Assembly (NCBI GenBank): GCA_008973525.1
Contig: WACJ01000061.1
Span: forward strand, 310,001 to 374,000
Length of the DNA stretch: 64,000 nucleotides
DNA from: Stenopsyche tienmushanensis
Taxonomy: Eukaryota > Arthropoda > Insecta > Trichoptera > Stenopsychidae
Direction: 5' to 3'
Shown here: positions 23,652-34,604 of the stretch, in pieces
Layout: every line of letters starts with the position of its first letter
How positions within the stretch are numbered: position 1 is the stretch's first letter
Notes under the pieces: model-generated
Database searches by the model: none
Seen by the model: only the letters and a program-made list of their open reading frames with translations
What the model was told of the DNA's origin: nothing
Position numbers and translations under genes: made by a program

Positions 23652-23718
23652 TTTCTGGATTTGAACTAGAACCTTTGTAATAAGAGTTCAGGACCCAACC
23701 AATTACACCAACCCTTAG
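23652..23718 (-). repeat. tRNA-like (SINE-type) fragment
   Basis: On the minus strand this reads GGGTTGGTGTAATTGGTTGG (an A-box-like D-arm), then CTCTTATTACAAAGG, then TTCTAGTTCAAATCCAGAA (a B-box-like T-arm with a four-of-five pair stem). The anticodon stem does not fold well and there is no paired acceptor stem, so it is not a functional tRNA. It lies 100 bp beyond the knot exon's donor in intron 2 and shares sequence with 4980-5035. Confidence 0.55.
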
Positions 23719-23825
23719 TTAATCCTTTTACATATAAGATAAAAAGAGTAACAATTGTTTTATAAAAAACCTCTCGCGTTTATATTTTTTCCTGTAAATT
23801 TGTGAAAACCTGGTTGTATACTTAC

Positions 23826-24023
23826 TGGTAGTTGATCGATCAGGATATTCTGCTGTGGAATGGGCATTATGGTCATGATCATTGGTGGCACAGCACGAAC
23901 CAAACATGAACCCATCGACGCAAACTCCCACGTGTCGACCCGAACCTCTCAGGCAGTCCTGCACGAACATGCACGTGCCACGCGCGCCGCCCACCGTGCA
24001 CGGTTTGCGCGATATCTGGTAAC
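23826..24023 (-). CDS. Sb: Stubble-like protease exon 2: six-cysteine disulfide-knot (CLIP-like) domain
   Basis: The exon is 198 nt, bounded by acceptor GTCGCAG and donor GTAAGTAT, and is symmetrical (phase 1 at both ends). It encodes YQISRKPC followed by a compact domain with Cys at residues 35, 44, 50, 61, 70 and 71. The pattern is C-x8-C-x5-C-x10-C-x8-CC, with conserved-looking blocks GTCMFVQDC, GVCVDGFMFGSCC. This is the disulfide-knot module of Stubble-type arthropod proteases, related to CLIP domains, and is thought to mediate extracellular protein contacts (family knowledge). The tail NDHDHNAHSTAEYPDRSTTS begins the hydrophilic stalk. The exon is GC-rich against AT-rich introns. No frameshift or stop is seen, and it joins in phase with exons 1 and 3. 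Confidence 0.9.
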
Positions 24024-24255
24024 CTGCGACATTAAAATCATATCATTCATTATATCAGAGGTCCTCCAACGATATATTTACAAGGATAAAAAAACAATGG
24101 TTTAATAGATTATACAATTATTATAAAGTAAATTTGTAATCACTGCTCGTAGAATAAATGTCACCAAAATGAAACGTGATAGAGTGCATATGATAATAAT
24201 CTCAGTGAGACATGCGGAATTCCAAAATGAACACGACTAAATAACGTCTTAAATA

Positions 24256-24760
24256 TTAGGTTGTCCCATAAGTTTCTTTCGCAAATGAACACAGATCTAA
24301 TCATAGCCATGGTTGAAGAAAGCCCGCGATATACAGTTCGCGAAATAGCTAACAAATTAGAAATTCCATGAACATCCGTCCATAATCATCTGACAAAATT
24401 GAGCTACATCAATCGTTCTGATGTGTGGCTTCCTCATGAATTGACTGACTCAAATAAACTTCAGCGTATTTCAACATGCGATCTTCTTCTCCAACGACAT
24501 AATAGCCAACCTTTTTTGAAGAGACTTGTCACTGGAGATGAAAGTTGGATACTCTATGAGAATATCCAACGTAAACGGTCTTGAACCAAGGGTACAGAAG
24601 CTTTAACTGTAGCTAAACCTGGCCTACGTCCAAAAAAAGTTTTGCTATGCATTTGGTGGGACTGGAAGGGGGTAGTTTATTATGAGCTACTTCAGCAAGG
24701 TGAAACGATCAATTCAAACGAAATCCGTTTCATCGAAAGTGAAATCCCGAATGTTTGCTA
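24256..24760 (+). mobile_element. mariner transposon, 5' part, right end lost
   Basis: It begins TTAGGTTGTCCCATAAGTTT after a TA, a mariner-type inverted repeat. No matching right end was found. The decayed transposase reads LIIAMVEESPRYTVREIANK, LEIP-stop-TSVHNHL, then SYINRSDVWLPHELTDSNKL (the linker just after the helix-turn-helix), RLVTGDESWILYEN with the first catalytic Asp, a stop, and LCIWWDWKGVVYYELLQ. The second and third Asp regions are missing. Two in-frame stops and truncation show it is dead. It lies in intron 1, about 230 bp upstream of the knot exon. Confidence 0.85.
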
Positions 24761-26825
24761 TTAAAATTTCACTATACAATCATCGATTATCTCTAATATT
24801 ACCCTACATCTATAATTAAACTATTATTAAAAAATATCTATCTGGTTTTTTAAAGTATAAAGACCTAATAATCAACACTCGAGCTTTTAAGCCAAATTCG
24901 TGCCAATCGGAAGCTAAAACAGTAGTCAAAACCAGGTCGATCTGAAGAAAGTGAAAAATGCTTTAATGACTTTTATGGATATTTTAAACACTGCAAATCG
25001 ACAAAAATCGACATATCCGAATTTCTATCTCGTTAGTTTATGACCGAATCTAAATCACGCAGAAATAAAACCTCTTGTTAGCCATCGGCGGACCGCAATT
25101 TATCACTTTAATGGTTACCCGATCCAGGTGTATTACTGTAATTAAATAACAGCATCCATAATGATTGTCGAAGAAGACAATATCGATAAATATCTTGGCG
25201 AGAACCGTGTCACCCAGATATCTTGGAAGATTGATGATGCTCCATATCATATATATATCATCCAGTCGCTTCCGGGTATGCTTAATTTCGCCGGATTACA
25301 GAATCCAAACACTTCATGTACCGGAGATTAGCATCACTTTGCTTATATGGAAAGTGATGACTTATCCTCCTCGAGGGGACAATTCGAGGAAAAAATCAAA
25401 ACAATCAATACGAACATGACATATGATGATTTACGATGATGTTTTTGCTACTCTTACTTTCTTCCTGAATGTCCTCATTTTGCAAACAATAAGCTTTTCG
25501 TTCAATCTCGTATGATGAGACGATGAGATCAGAGGTATAATAATGAGCGATCGTAGAGTACAATGTATAGAAACGGTCAATACAAATATTTCACGTTTAT
25601 AACGAGCACTCGATTTTTACGAAATCTAATAATTAAAGCTTGATCTAAATCAAAATAAGACTTGAAAATCTGGCTCTGGTTGTATAATAAATTGGTTTAT
25701 TATCATTGTTTAACATACATAATTGGTGAAATAATATGTAATTCTGGAATTCAATGATCAAAATAATTAGTAGTAAAAGTGTATTTATTTAAGATAATAT
25801 ATACGCATTTATATCAAAATCAATTTAATTACATATGTGAATTGAATATTGAATATTTTTTAATTAACAAGACCTTCCAGAATGATTATAGTTGGATATA
25901 ACGTCGTTAATAACCTTTTACAGCCATCAATAATTATACAGCAAAGAGAAGAAAACCATCGCTAGTTAAGATGGAGCGCAGATTCTAGCTGAATTGATCA
26001 AATCCACTTGTGCATATAATATACGCATCGAGCGATAAATTTTAGTTTAAAATAAATATCTCTCAATTATCCGGAGCTGAATGTTAATACATGAATAATT
26101 TTCAAATTTTTCGCTTCCGTTTGTCAAAATTCAGCATTTGTGGGCAGCATGCAGTGATATAACGACTCAAAACGCAGATATATCTTCGCATTAGCTTAAC
26201 AGTCCGTATCTTATGTTTCCGAAATCCGGTCTTGAGTGGGTATTTTTTCGGTTTTTGTCTTGATTTACTGACCATAATTTGACGGGACATAAATTATGAC
26301 ACTAAACGGTTGTGTGAAAATAATCGCAAGAAACTTGTTGCTCTTATCGCGGAATCTGAATCGCCATGCTCAATATCTTAATCAGGATTCCGCATCAATT
26401 AACGATAGTTCCATTTTACGATCCCCATAAATATGCTTTTATTACAAACAGCGATGAAATTATATACATAGTGTTTGAACAAATCCACAAAAAAAAAGCC
26501 ATGCAAATCTTTCTGAAATAACGATCTTTACTAATTTACTGATTCCTTGACAAAATATTTGCTAATCAAATCTGAAGCAATCTATTGATAAAATCACGTA
26601 TGGGCACATAAATATTATACATAATCGGCAATGCATAAAAATTCTAAGCGTGGCAAAACACTTCAAATACACTAATTGTAGGCATGCGAAATTAAAGTTG
26701 CTCGAAAGCAGCTCGAAGTTGCTCGAAGTCAAGTTTAGCTCGATAGTTCGTCGTGTGTGGTTGAATTTTCAAAGCAAAAATGTACGAAAGGAACGAAAGG
26801 TAGAGAAGTTTAAAAAAAAGACATT
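24761..26825. other. Intron 1 sequence, nothing recognised
   Basis: AT-rich with chance open stretches only. A local cluster of GCTCGAA repeats occurs at about 26698-26740, just before the Mutator-like remnant. Confidence 0.45.
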
Positions 26826-27351
26826 ATCATGGGAACCCGACAGGAATCAAAATCTGGTGCAAATGGCAGAAAACCATTGCTTTAAAAAATATCCAAAGCT
26901 TGAAGATCTGACTCCATTTCTTGGCCAAGAGATAAAACAGCATCTCTTGCCAATTTATAAAGATTTGTCCAGGGATGAATTACTTCAAAGATACTTGAGT
27001 GACCATACCCAAAATGCTAATGAATGTTTTAACTCGATGGCTCAACTGGATCCAAAGTACCTGCATTCTGGTGTAAAAATCTATGAAATATCAACGCACA
27101 TTACTGCTGGGTTATTTAATATGGACAATAGCATCATTTTGAAGATGATGGATACATTAAATATAATTATCGGCACCTACTGTATAATCTTTGCTGAAAA
27201 TACAGATAAAGCGCGGGTAGCGAAGTAGAACCGTAAGAGTCTTTCTGAGACAAAAGCAACTCATATAGCTCAAAAACAACAGTTAGTCGAAGATAATCAA
27301 CTTTTTGAAATAGCTGAAGATCTATTATATGCATCTGGAATCATTGGTTGA
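26826..27351 (+). pseudogene. Mutator-like transposase C-terminal region, one in-frame stop
   Basis: The frame gives WEPDRNQNLVQMAENHCFKK, then QHLLPIYKDLSRDELLQRYL, TQNANECFNSM and KYLHSGVKIYEISTHITAGL. This is the C-terminal pattern of arthropod proteins carrying a Mutator-like transposase domain ('L..LS...LL..CL...TQN.NE..NS'). A TAG at 27226-27228 interrupts it, where related proteins usually have Gln in an N/R/Q-rich stretch. The frame then continues NRKSLSETKATHIAQKQQLV to GIIG and TGA. The preceding 58 codons (from 26650) are probably unrelated. The upstream catalytic region is gone. Confidence 0.72.
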
Positions 27352-27700
27352 TCGGTAAGTCACTAAAATTGATAGTTTTATCGCATTGAAACTTTAAACG
27401 AGATTATCTCGAAACTGCATTTTCAAAGTGTTCGCCAATTGTAGCTTAAAATGTTGTCGATCGATCTGACTGAAATTTTGGGATGTTTCTCACTATAATA
27501 TTATCTAGTCAACTAAGCTAATGTTTTAAGGTTTTTGCATAAATAAATTATTTTTTTGTGGTAAATTTATCAAGAAAATGGCAAAAAATATGAAAGTTTA
27601 ATTAAAACTCCTATTAAATTTTTAATTTTATACTTTTTCAAATTTTTATAGCTTAGTTGAATGCCTACACATATTGAAAATCAAAAAATATTTCCATTTT
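26826..27700 (+). mobile_element. Mutator-like element remnant (copy 1)
   Basis: It comprises the 3' coding end of a Mutator-like transposase (to the TGA at 27349) and about 350 bp of 3' flank (TCGGTAAGTCACTAAAATTG, then GAGATTATCTCGAAACTGCA). The same coding and flank blocks recur at 56047-56845, so coding end and flank moved as one unit. No terminal inverted repeat was identified. Confidence 0.72.
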
Positions 27701-27720
27701 CTATTTAATTTTAACAGAAA

Positions 27721-29703
27721 AATGAAGCCCATTTCATCAAAAAATGCCTTATATTATATGTACCATTCAAATTGAATAAAAACTTAATCGCTTGATGCAA
27801 TATTAATCATCAATTGACATTCCAAAAAAATGGCATACGACTATAAATATCTTATATCTACAAGACTGCTTATTATAAATATTATATGTACTTTATATTA
27901 CAATGCTTTGAAAGTTACAATACTTTAATGCTAAATTTAGTTTAAGTCGGGTTAAGAGTGTCTATTATACTAAAAACAAACAGACAGACAGACATATATT
28001 CGATATTATATTTAGAGATTTTTATAAAATAATTTAAAGATTGAAAATAAAATAAAAACTATGCGCAATTATCACATATTTCTTGATTCAAACAGATTTC
28101 ATTAGAGTATATGACACCATATATTTATATTCGTTATTAAAACTCTTCTAAAAAAATTGAATTATTTGATTTAAACATATTTACATATATCTTAGTTACT
28201 TAATTTCGATAGCACACAATGACCCAAATAAATATACTAAAAGCAATTAATACCACAAAGCCTTCCCATAACTCTAAACAAAACGATACTTAACATTTCG
28301 TTACTTAATCTCGGCAATTCTTAATTAAAATAAATCACAACATTTCTGACCACATTACTATCAGCGACATCGACTTTTTGGCATAAAGATTTATAATCCG
28401 TTTGTATGGCAAAGCCGACATTAAAACTAGTTCTGAATTAAACACAAAACGTAGCAAGATAAGAATGGCAATAACTGTTAACCGAAGCAAATACAAGAAC
28501 GGATTATAAACAGCCATCGGGTGGTCTAAGAATCGGATTGATTTTCATATTCATAGACGTTTTTCTGCCGTCGAAACAAATAACCGCATGTTTTGCATCG
28601 ATCTATTTTGATGCAAGAATATAATAATTTTTAGAGATTTCATATTTGTTTTCTGATGGATGATCTAAAAAATGACCCTAATATATGGATAGAAAGTAAA
28701 TTATATTAGCTGTAATTGATCGATGATCAGATATTATCAAACGACACTTCAAACAGATGTTTGAATAAATCTTCACTTTCCCAGATGATTCGTTGTTGTG
28801 GGACCGGAAAAGCATAAGAAGTCGTACATACTTCGTGATTTTTATGGTTTTCAGCTTCCGTCGGAAAACTCAATTATAAGTACCCCATTAAATATAAGGC
28901 GTTCTAGATTATCAAATCATCGATCAACCTCATTGCAGACACATCGATTCTCACACTAGAAATGCCTCTAGATAAAATATTTTTAACGTGGATATCCTCA
29001 AGAAATATCTGATAAAATTGTCAATTACTGAGCAAAAATTTATCATCAATTATTTTACTCTACAAATAAACTGAATCTTCTTGATTTTCCCTTAGTTATT
29101 TTTTTCCCATATTTGATAGACCTGACATTATGTAAGATTATTCAAATTTCGCTCAATAAATTCATTCAATTCATTTCGTTTACATGCATAATCAACATCA
29201 ATACCCGATCAATGTCAATGCCTATGGATTATCATAAGCATTGATTAAATTTAGATTTCTTGTTGACATACATTTCAATTTGTTTATTTGATAGATGATA
29301 GCTTGATCAATAAACATATTCAAATTTAAAAAAAATACTTGTATTAATTTTCATATTCAATAACATCAATTAAAATATGTTTGTTGATAGAAATTAAACA
29401 ATGTTACAATGAATTAACTCTCGCATTCCGAATAAAACATGTGACCACCATTATTAATTATTATATTCAAAATATCCTTCACGAGAGTTTTATTTATTTA
29501 TATACTCAAATAAAGACAATATAAAAATTAATATTTATCAAAACGTTTTGATAAATCTGATATAATTTAGATCTAATGCAGATAATTTTTAAAAATAAAA
29601 TCTTTCTCAGCAAATTTGTAGTTTAAATCAAATTTTAAAATCAGAATACCCTTATATAATATATTTGAAATATTGTATTAAAATCTTAAAGAATTTAAAA
29701 ATA
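27721..29703. other. Intron 1 sequence, nothing recognised
   Basis: Very AT-rich. A short GACA run lies at 27967-27985. No gene or mobile element is supported. Confidence 0.45.
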
Positions 29704-29888
29704 CACTCAAACCTCTTTTTGTGCGATTTCGAAGTTATGCGGTTTTTTTAAAGCATTTTTTTTTTAATTTCATAAAGGGTACGTATCGAGATATTTTGGA
29801 TAAAATAGGAAATAAATAATCAACACTAATCAAAATTTGTTTCGATTTTTAAAAATACATTCTTCAATGGAATTTCCAAAATTCAATC
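29704..29888 (+). mobile_element. Left-end fragment of the 'TTTTTGTGCG' pogo-like family (copy 2)
   Basis: CACTCAAACCTCTTTTTGTG follows a TA. It continues CGAAGTTATGCGG and GAGATATTTTGGATAAAATA, matching copies 1 and 3, until about 29888. The right end is absent. Confidence 0.8.
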
Positions 29889-30364
29889 TCAAGTTTTAGC
29901 ATTGAATAAGATTAGATTACAGATGAAAATATTTTCTATTTGCAATCAATAAAAGTCTGGCAATTTCCTTAAATTGTTTTTTTTTATTTCTCGATTTATG
30001 ATATTATCGACCATTCATACATATTTACTTCTTCTTACTTCAAATATTATTTAAGAATCACTTTTCAATAATAAAGGGTCAACGTTACGAACAAATGTAT
30101 CAACTATAGTATAGTTAAATTCACAATGGAAGTTGATGATAAAATATTGTTTAAAAGCTACCAACAAAGACTAAATCAACTCCAGTCGATAAACAACGGA
30201 TTTAAATTAAATTTATATTTTTGACATGTGGTCTTTTTGGAACTCCCAAATTATTAAGAAGATTTCCTTCCTATCCAAAATTACATGGAGTGCATGACAG
30301 ACGACAGATAGCGACTAACTAGATTGGAGGGTCATTCATATGTAACCCTAATTCCTGCGCTGCT

Positions 30365-30880
30365 GTATGGTCTTTTCCGGGTTATCCTGGACTAGCCACA
30401 CAAAAGATGTCGTCCACTGATCTTTTAACCCCACGAAAAACGCTACGCGCAGAGCGTCCAGATACCCACCCTTTTTGCTCCGCAGGAAGACCAGCTTCAG
30501 ACTACATGCACCCAAAGGTGCGTAGGAAGAAGAAGAATAAAGGCTATTCTAAATTCAAAGGAATACTACCGCGAGTCATCATGATTCCAGCCTCGATTTG
30601 AATGGAACTGCAGCAGATAACGAACTGCGGGGCTACTCCTTCCCCATGGTACTCGTATCGGTTTGATCGTTTGTAGTACCTTGCCACGGAGACGATTCGC
30701 TATGATAGTATTTAGTGGTGAAGCCTTTGACACAGTCTCCACTAACTACTGCAATTGGCTGTTCCACACACCGTTTTATGGGTACGCAGCACAGAGTGAC
30801 CTGCATACCCAACTCATGTTAGCTGGGCTACCCCAGCAGCGTTTGATGAGATCCTTATCCCATCATAAATCCCTAATATT
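30365..30880 (+). repeat. Unclassified GC-richer dispersed repeat (copy 2)
   Basis: Homologous to 20920-21565 in the same orientation. It lacks the CCCTTCAAAGGAGGCGAGG block of copy 1 and instead has GAATGGAACTGCAGCAGATA. The shared end is near GGGTACGCAGCACAG and GACCTGC. No coding frame is recognisable. Confidence 0.65.
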
Positions 30881-32757
30881 TTTATTGTAGTAGCTAGAGT
30901 CACCGACCGAAGACTATTCTTGAGCTCAATTTCTAGAATATTTACACATTCTAAAATCCTAAAAATCTTTATATTCTAAAAAGAGTATCAGATAGAAAAT
31001 CCATTAGCCACCGAAAGACATTTTTCTTATCTTTCTAAATATTCATTTTCATTATTTCTACTTACTAGTTTCCAAAATTAACACAAGCTTTACAAGTCAT
31101 ATGGAAACAATTACAAAAATTAATCATCCTTTTTTGGATTCACATGACAATGGTTGCTACAGGAAACGTCAGTTCAACTGGCGCCAAGCAAATGTCAACG
31201 ATGAATAGGGAAAAAAACGTTAATGTTGCAGAAAACACGCCATTCTTTTGCTTCGCGAGCTTTTCACACGTTTTACATTCCGATGCTGATTATATAAATT
31301 TATAACTAAATGAATTTGCTACCGTATAAACCGCGAGCGGTCAACGACTCTCTGCACGCCATATGTAATTCACGAGGTCGTTTTTCCCATACTGTAATCT
31401 ATGGATGATTTTGATCTTTTGCTCATTTATAGACCTCCAACTTCAACGCCTTCGTCGCTCATAGCAAATCACAATAGCGCCGATAAAGCGAGAATAATTT
31501 GTAACATTTCAATGTGAGGCAATCATTCATTTTAATTCGATTAATCAATCCAAATATGAAAAAGAACATAATTATATATCGGACGCAGCATATCGGATTT
31601 GTCTGATTGGCGATCATATCGCACCGGTGGTTCGCAATCAGATGTTATTTGGACGTGGCTGCAATGCAGACAATGAAGTGTGATGGATATTTGGATAAGG
31701 CATAAATCTGGTCTCCTTCCTGAGATGATTAGAATGATTATGTGGAGAAGAGTGAATGGTGTGAGTTGAATGACTTAGCAGCCTAAGCAGCAATGCAAAA
31801 GAGTAACTAGTTGATGGCAAGGCAGCGCAACCGCGGTGATAACTTGTCATTTAACCTGACCGTAACTCGCGCTCGCGAGAAGTTGATTTGCATCAACGGA
31901 CGCGTAACTCAGCTTCACTACCGGAGGTTATTGCACGATATCAACAGCTCTTTCATTATATAACACTTCTTGTGGACTAAGGCCTCATTTTATTGACGAC
32001 AGTTTCATTGCGGTGTTAACTCGATCAAATTTTATGCCACTCTATGTAGCTGCATACATCAACAGTCCTGGACCATCTCATGAATACTAACCAGCATCAA
32101 ACAGAAAATAAGGAAGCATTATAGTGAAACCAACTCATTTGAAAATTTACGACATGATATTGAGATTGAACAATTTAAAATGATGGCAGACAGATCTTGT
32201 GGCAAGGCAACATCCGAAAAATCCAACATGAGAAAAAAATATGGGACGTAATCAATGACGTTTTCTCACAATATATAATATATTTATCTTGATCAATCTT
32301 GATCCAATCTAAACTTCGTAAATTTTTACCAAAAATTTGACGCAAAGAAATTCAAATCTGGTAATACTCAAAATAAAAAATCTTCATGAAATATGAACCG
32401 ATTTCACTTATCTATTTTTTTAGAAATAATCGTATTTGAAACTATTACACACAAAATAATATATATGCAGATACAACGCAAAACATACCACCGCATCAAT
32501 TACACAATTTCTGACTGTAGTTCGACGTCTATGTACCGCAAAACGCTGTTAATAGTTAAATGTATAGAACTTAATGCTCATTATTATATTAATACCTTAC
32601 ATATATATGAACTCTATTAGAAATATCCGTTTTATTTTTAACTTTAAAAACTTTGCTATTTGCCTTTTTTTTTTGTTGCGCAAGGAGGGCAAAATCAAAT
32701 TGATACGCATCCTTTCTAACTGAACTGCTATAGTTGTTACATTTTCCAAAGTGCTAT
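30881..32757. other. Intron 1 sequence with GC-higher island
   Basis: Positions 31300-31960 are GC-higher without a recognisable protein. A conserved or regulatory non-coding role is possible. No mobile element ends are seen. Confidence 0.4.
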
Positions 32758-33190
32758 TGTAGCGTGGACGATTTACCGTCCCCACGTAGTAGCGCTGTTA
32801 ACCCGATCAGATTTAATTCGCCAAATTAAGAGCGATATCTTCTGTCTCTCTTCAATTGCAATATGTTATTTTAACATCGCCATCTCTTGTGGCCCTACGG
32901 AGACATTGCACCTGCATACCGACCGTACGCTTCTTGCGCGTGCACTGTTGCCGGTTGGGTAATGACGCGCAGAAGGCGGGAGTCGGAAGAGTCGTCGGTT
33001 AGTCTTGGCTGCGGGAGGTCGTCCTTCCTGCAGCCAGATCTCTCTTTCTCTCTCGTGTGGAATAAATAATTATTTAGAGAAGTCTTTCCAGCAACATCAC
33101 GGCCCGATAGAAGAACGGACCCGTGCGCTAGTGCGGCCATCGCGATGAAAACGTGGGGGCGGGGAGCCCCCCGGGGATTCAAAAACCTCA
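32758..33190 (+). repeat. GC-rich repeat beginning TGTAGCGTGG (copy 1)
   Basis: It starts TGTAGCGTGGACGATTTACC. The block at 32840-33066 (CGCCATCTCTTGTGGCCCTA, TTGCGCGTGCA, GCAGAAGGCGGGAGTCGG) matches 58611-58840. A local inverted repeat, TGGCTGC...GCAGCCA, occurs at about 33007-33037, followed by GTGGAATAAATAA. The distal 33085-33190 is extremely CpG- and G-rich (GTGGGGGCGGGGAGCCCCCC) and is not in copy 2. The TG...CA ends allow either a solo LTR or a long-TIR DNA element. Confidence 0.65.
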
Positions 33191-33919
33191 CTATACTTTT
33201 TATGATACGCCAAATATATTAAAACATATCTTTTACGATTTAATGTATTTTTTCAATTAATTACATTCCCAATAGAATTAACTGGGTTAATATGCATTTA
33301 CAAACATCACGTTTAATTTTATAAAATTATACTTTCAGATCTATCCATTGAAGTTATTACTTTTATGTAAAATATTATCTATTTAAAGCAAGAAAATGTT
33401 GCATGCCAACTAAGTTGCATTACTTGTTTTCTTAGTATCTTGACTATAGAAATGCAGTTTAGTAATGAATGAGCTCGAACACTCCCATAACTTAAAAGAA
33501 TAACAAAATCAGAAGCTGAAGAATATTCATAAATGACATTTTTCATTTTTATTTATATAGATTTTAGTCAAACACAAAATCAATCATGAACATTTTTAAC
33601 TTTTTTGCCGGATACTATTTTTTTAAGAGATATTATATTAATATTTTGTATAGAGCTTTGAACGGTTATGTTTTTCATTTCGGTTCAGCTCCAAATATTT
33701 ATATAAAAATATTAAAAAACTTATTTTCTAACATAATTTTTAACATTTTATTCCTTTTTTTATACTTAACTTACTACATAAAAAATACTGTTGAATTTAC
33801 TCCCTTTAATTATTGATGGTTTATTAGTGTTATGAATTTGTTTATATTATAGAAATATTTTTCTATAAAATGCCTGGAATTATAAAGTTATCACGTAAGC
33901 GACAAATATAATAGAAATA
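33191..33919. other. Intron 1 sequence, nothing recognised
   Basis: Very AT-rich. The 76-codon open stretch at 33586-33816 has chance composition. Confidence 0.45.
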
Positions 33920-34602
33920 CGCTTGGGTCTTTTTTTATGCGATAGATACGTTACATTGGCGTTTTTAAAAAACCTCATAACTTCAAATCAATGTGATATA
34001 ATGTACCAAAAATCGCATAAAAAAGGTTTATAAAAAATTAATATAAATAAATATTATTTTTTTACGCGGTTCGTGGTATGAAGACATGCAATTCTTAAAT
34101 TTCCTTCACCATGATGTATTTACTACAAATCATTTTTTTCAGAATTTCATATGGTGTACTAAATACATATCATGGTAGCGGGCGGGTGTTTTTAGCACGG
34201 TAAGGGAAAGGTTAAGCTCACATTGAAATTCGAACTCTGCTTGCTGCTTTATGAGTTCATGAAACAGAAGAGGTTATTTCTTAATTAAATATCCACATAT
34301 GGGAATTCTTGCTTAATTTTGTGCCATTGTTGACTCATTTTCTGATGGCAACTTCATTTTAATTGGTTGCTCTTATGGTCGATTCCTCCAGGTTGAGAAA
34401 ATTGCTAATCTTGGTGGATTTTGTCCATTCGTCAAGTAATCCAAAATGACCAGTTTCTTATCAAGAGACTGCTAATTTTGCCCTATATATACATCGCCCT
34501 ATACACATTCACACTAACTATTGTAACTTATACTAGTATTCATTTTGGATATTTTTATGCGCATTCGCATAAAAAAGATCCGCATAAAAACAGACCCAAG
34601 TG
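33920..34602. mobile_element. Pogo-like MITE with GGGTCTTTTTTTATGCG ends, exact limits
   Basis: The left end CGCTTGGGTCTTTTTTTATG and the right end CGCATAAAAACAGACCCAAG-TG are inverted repeats, each bounded by TA (33918-33919, 34603-34604). The interior has no transposase. A 113-bp TTAA element lies inside it. Confidence 0.85.
34099..34211. mobile_element. Tiny TTAA (piggyBac-type) MITE nested in the pogo-like MITE
   Basis: TTAA flanks at 34095-34098 and 34212-34215. The right part GGGTGTTTTTAGCACGGTAA then GGGAAAGG is the reverse complement of the left end of the MITE at 57035-57124. The left end ATTTCCTTCACCATGATGTA is more diverged. Confidence 0.75.
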
Positions 34603-34604
34603 TA

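Noticed and set aside
23652..23718. Functional tRNA gene
   Set aside because: No paired acceptor stem, a poor anticodon stem and a mismatch in the T-stem. Better explained as a SINE-type fragment.
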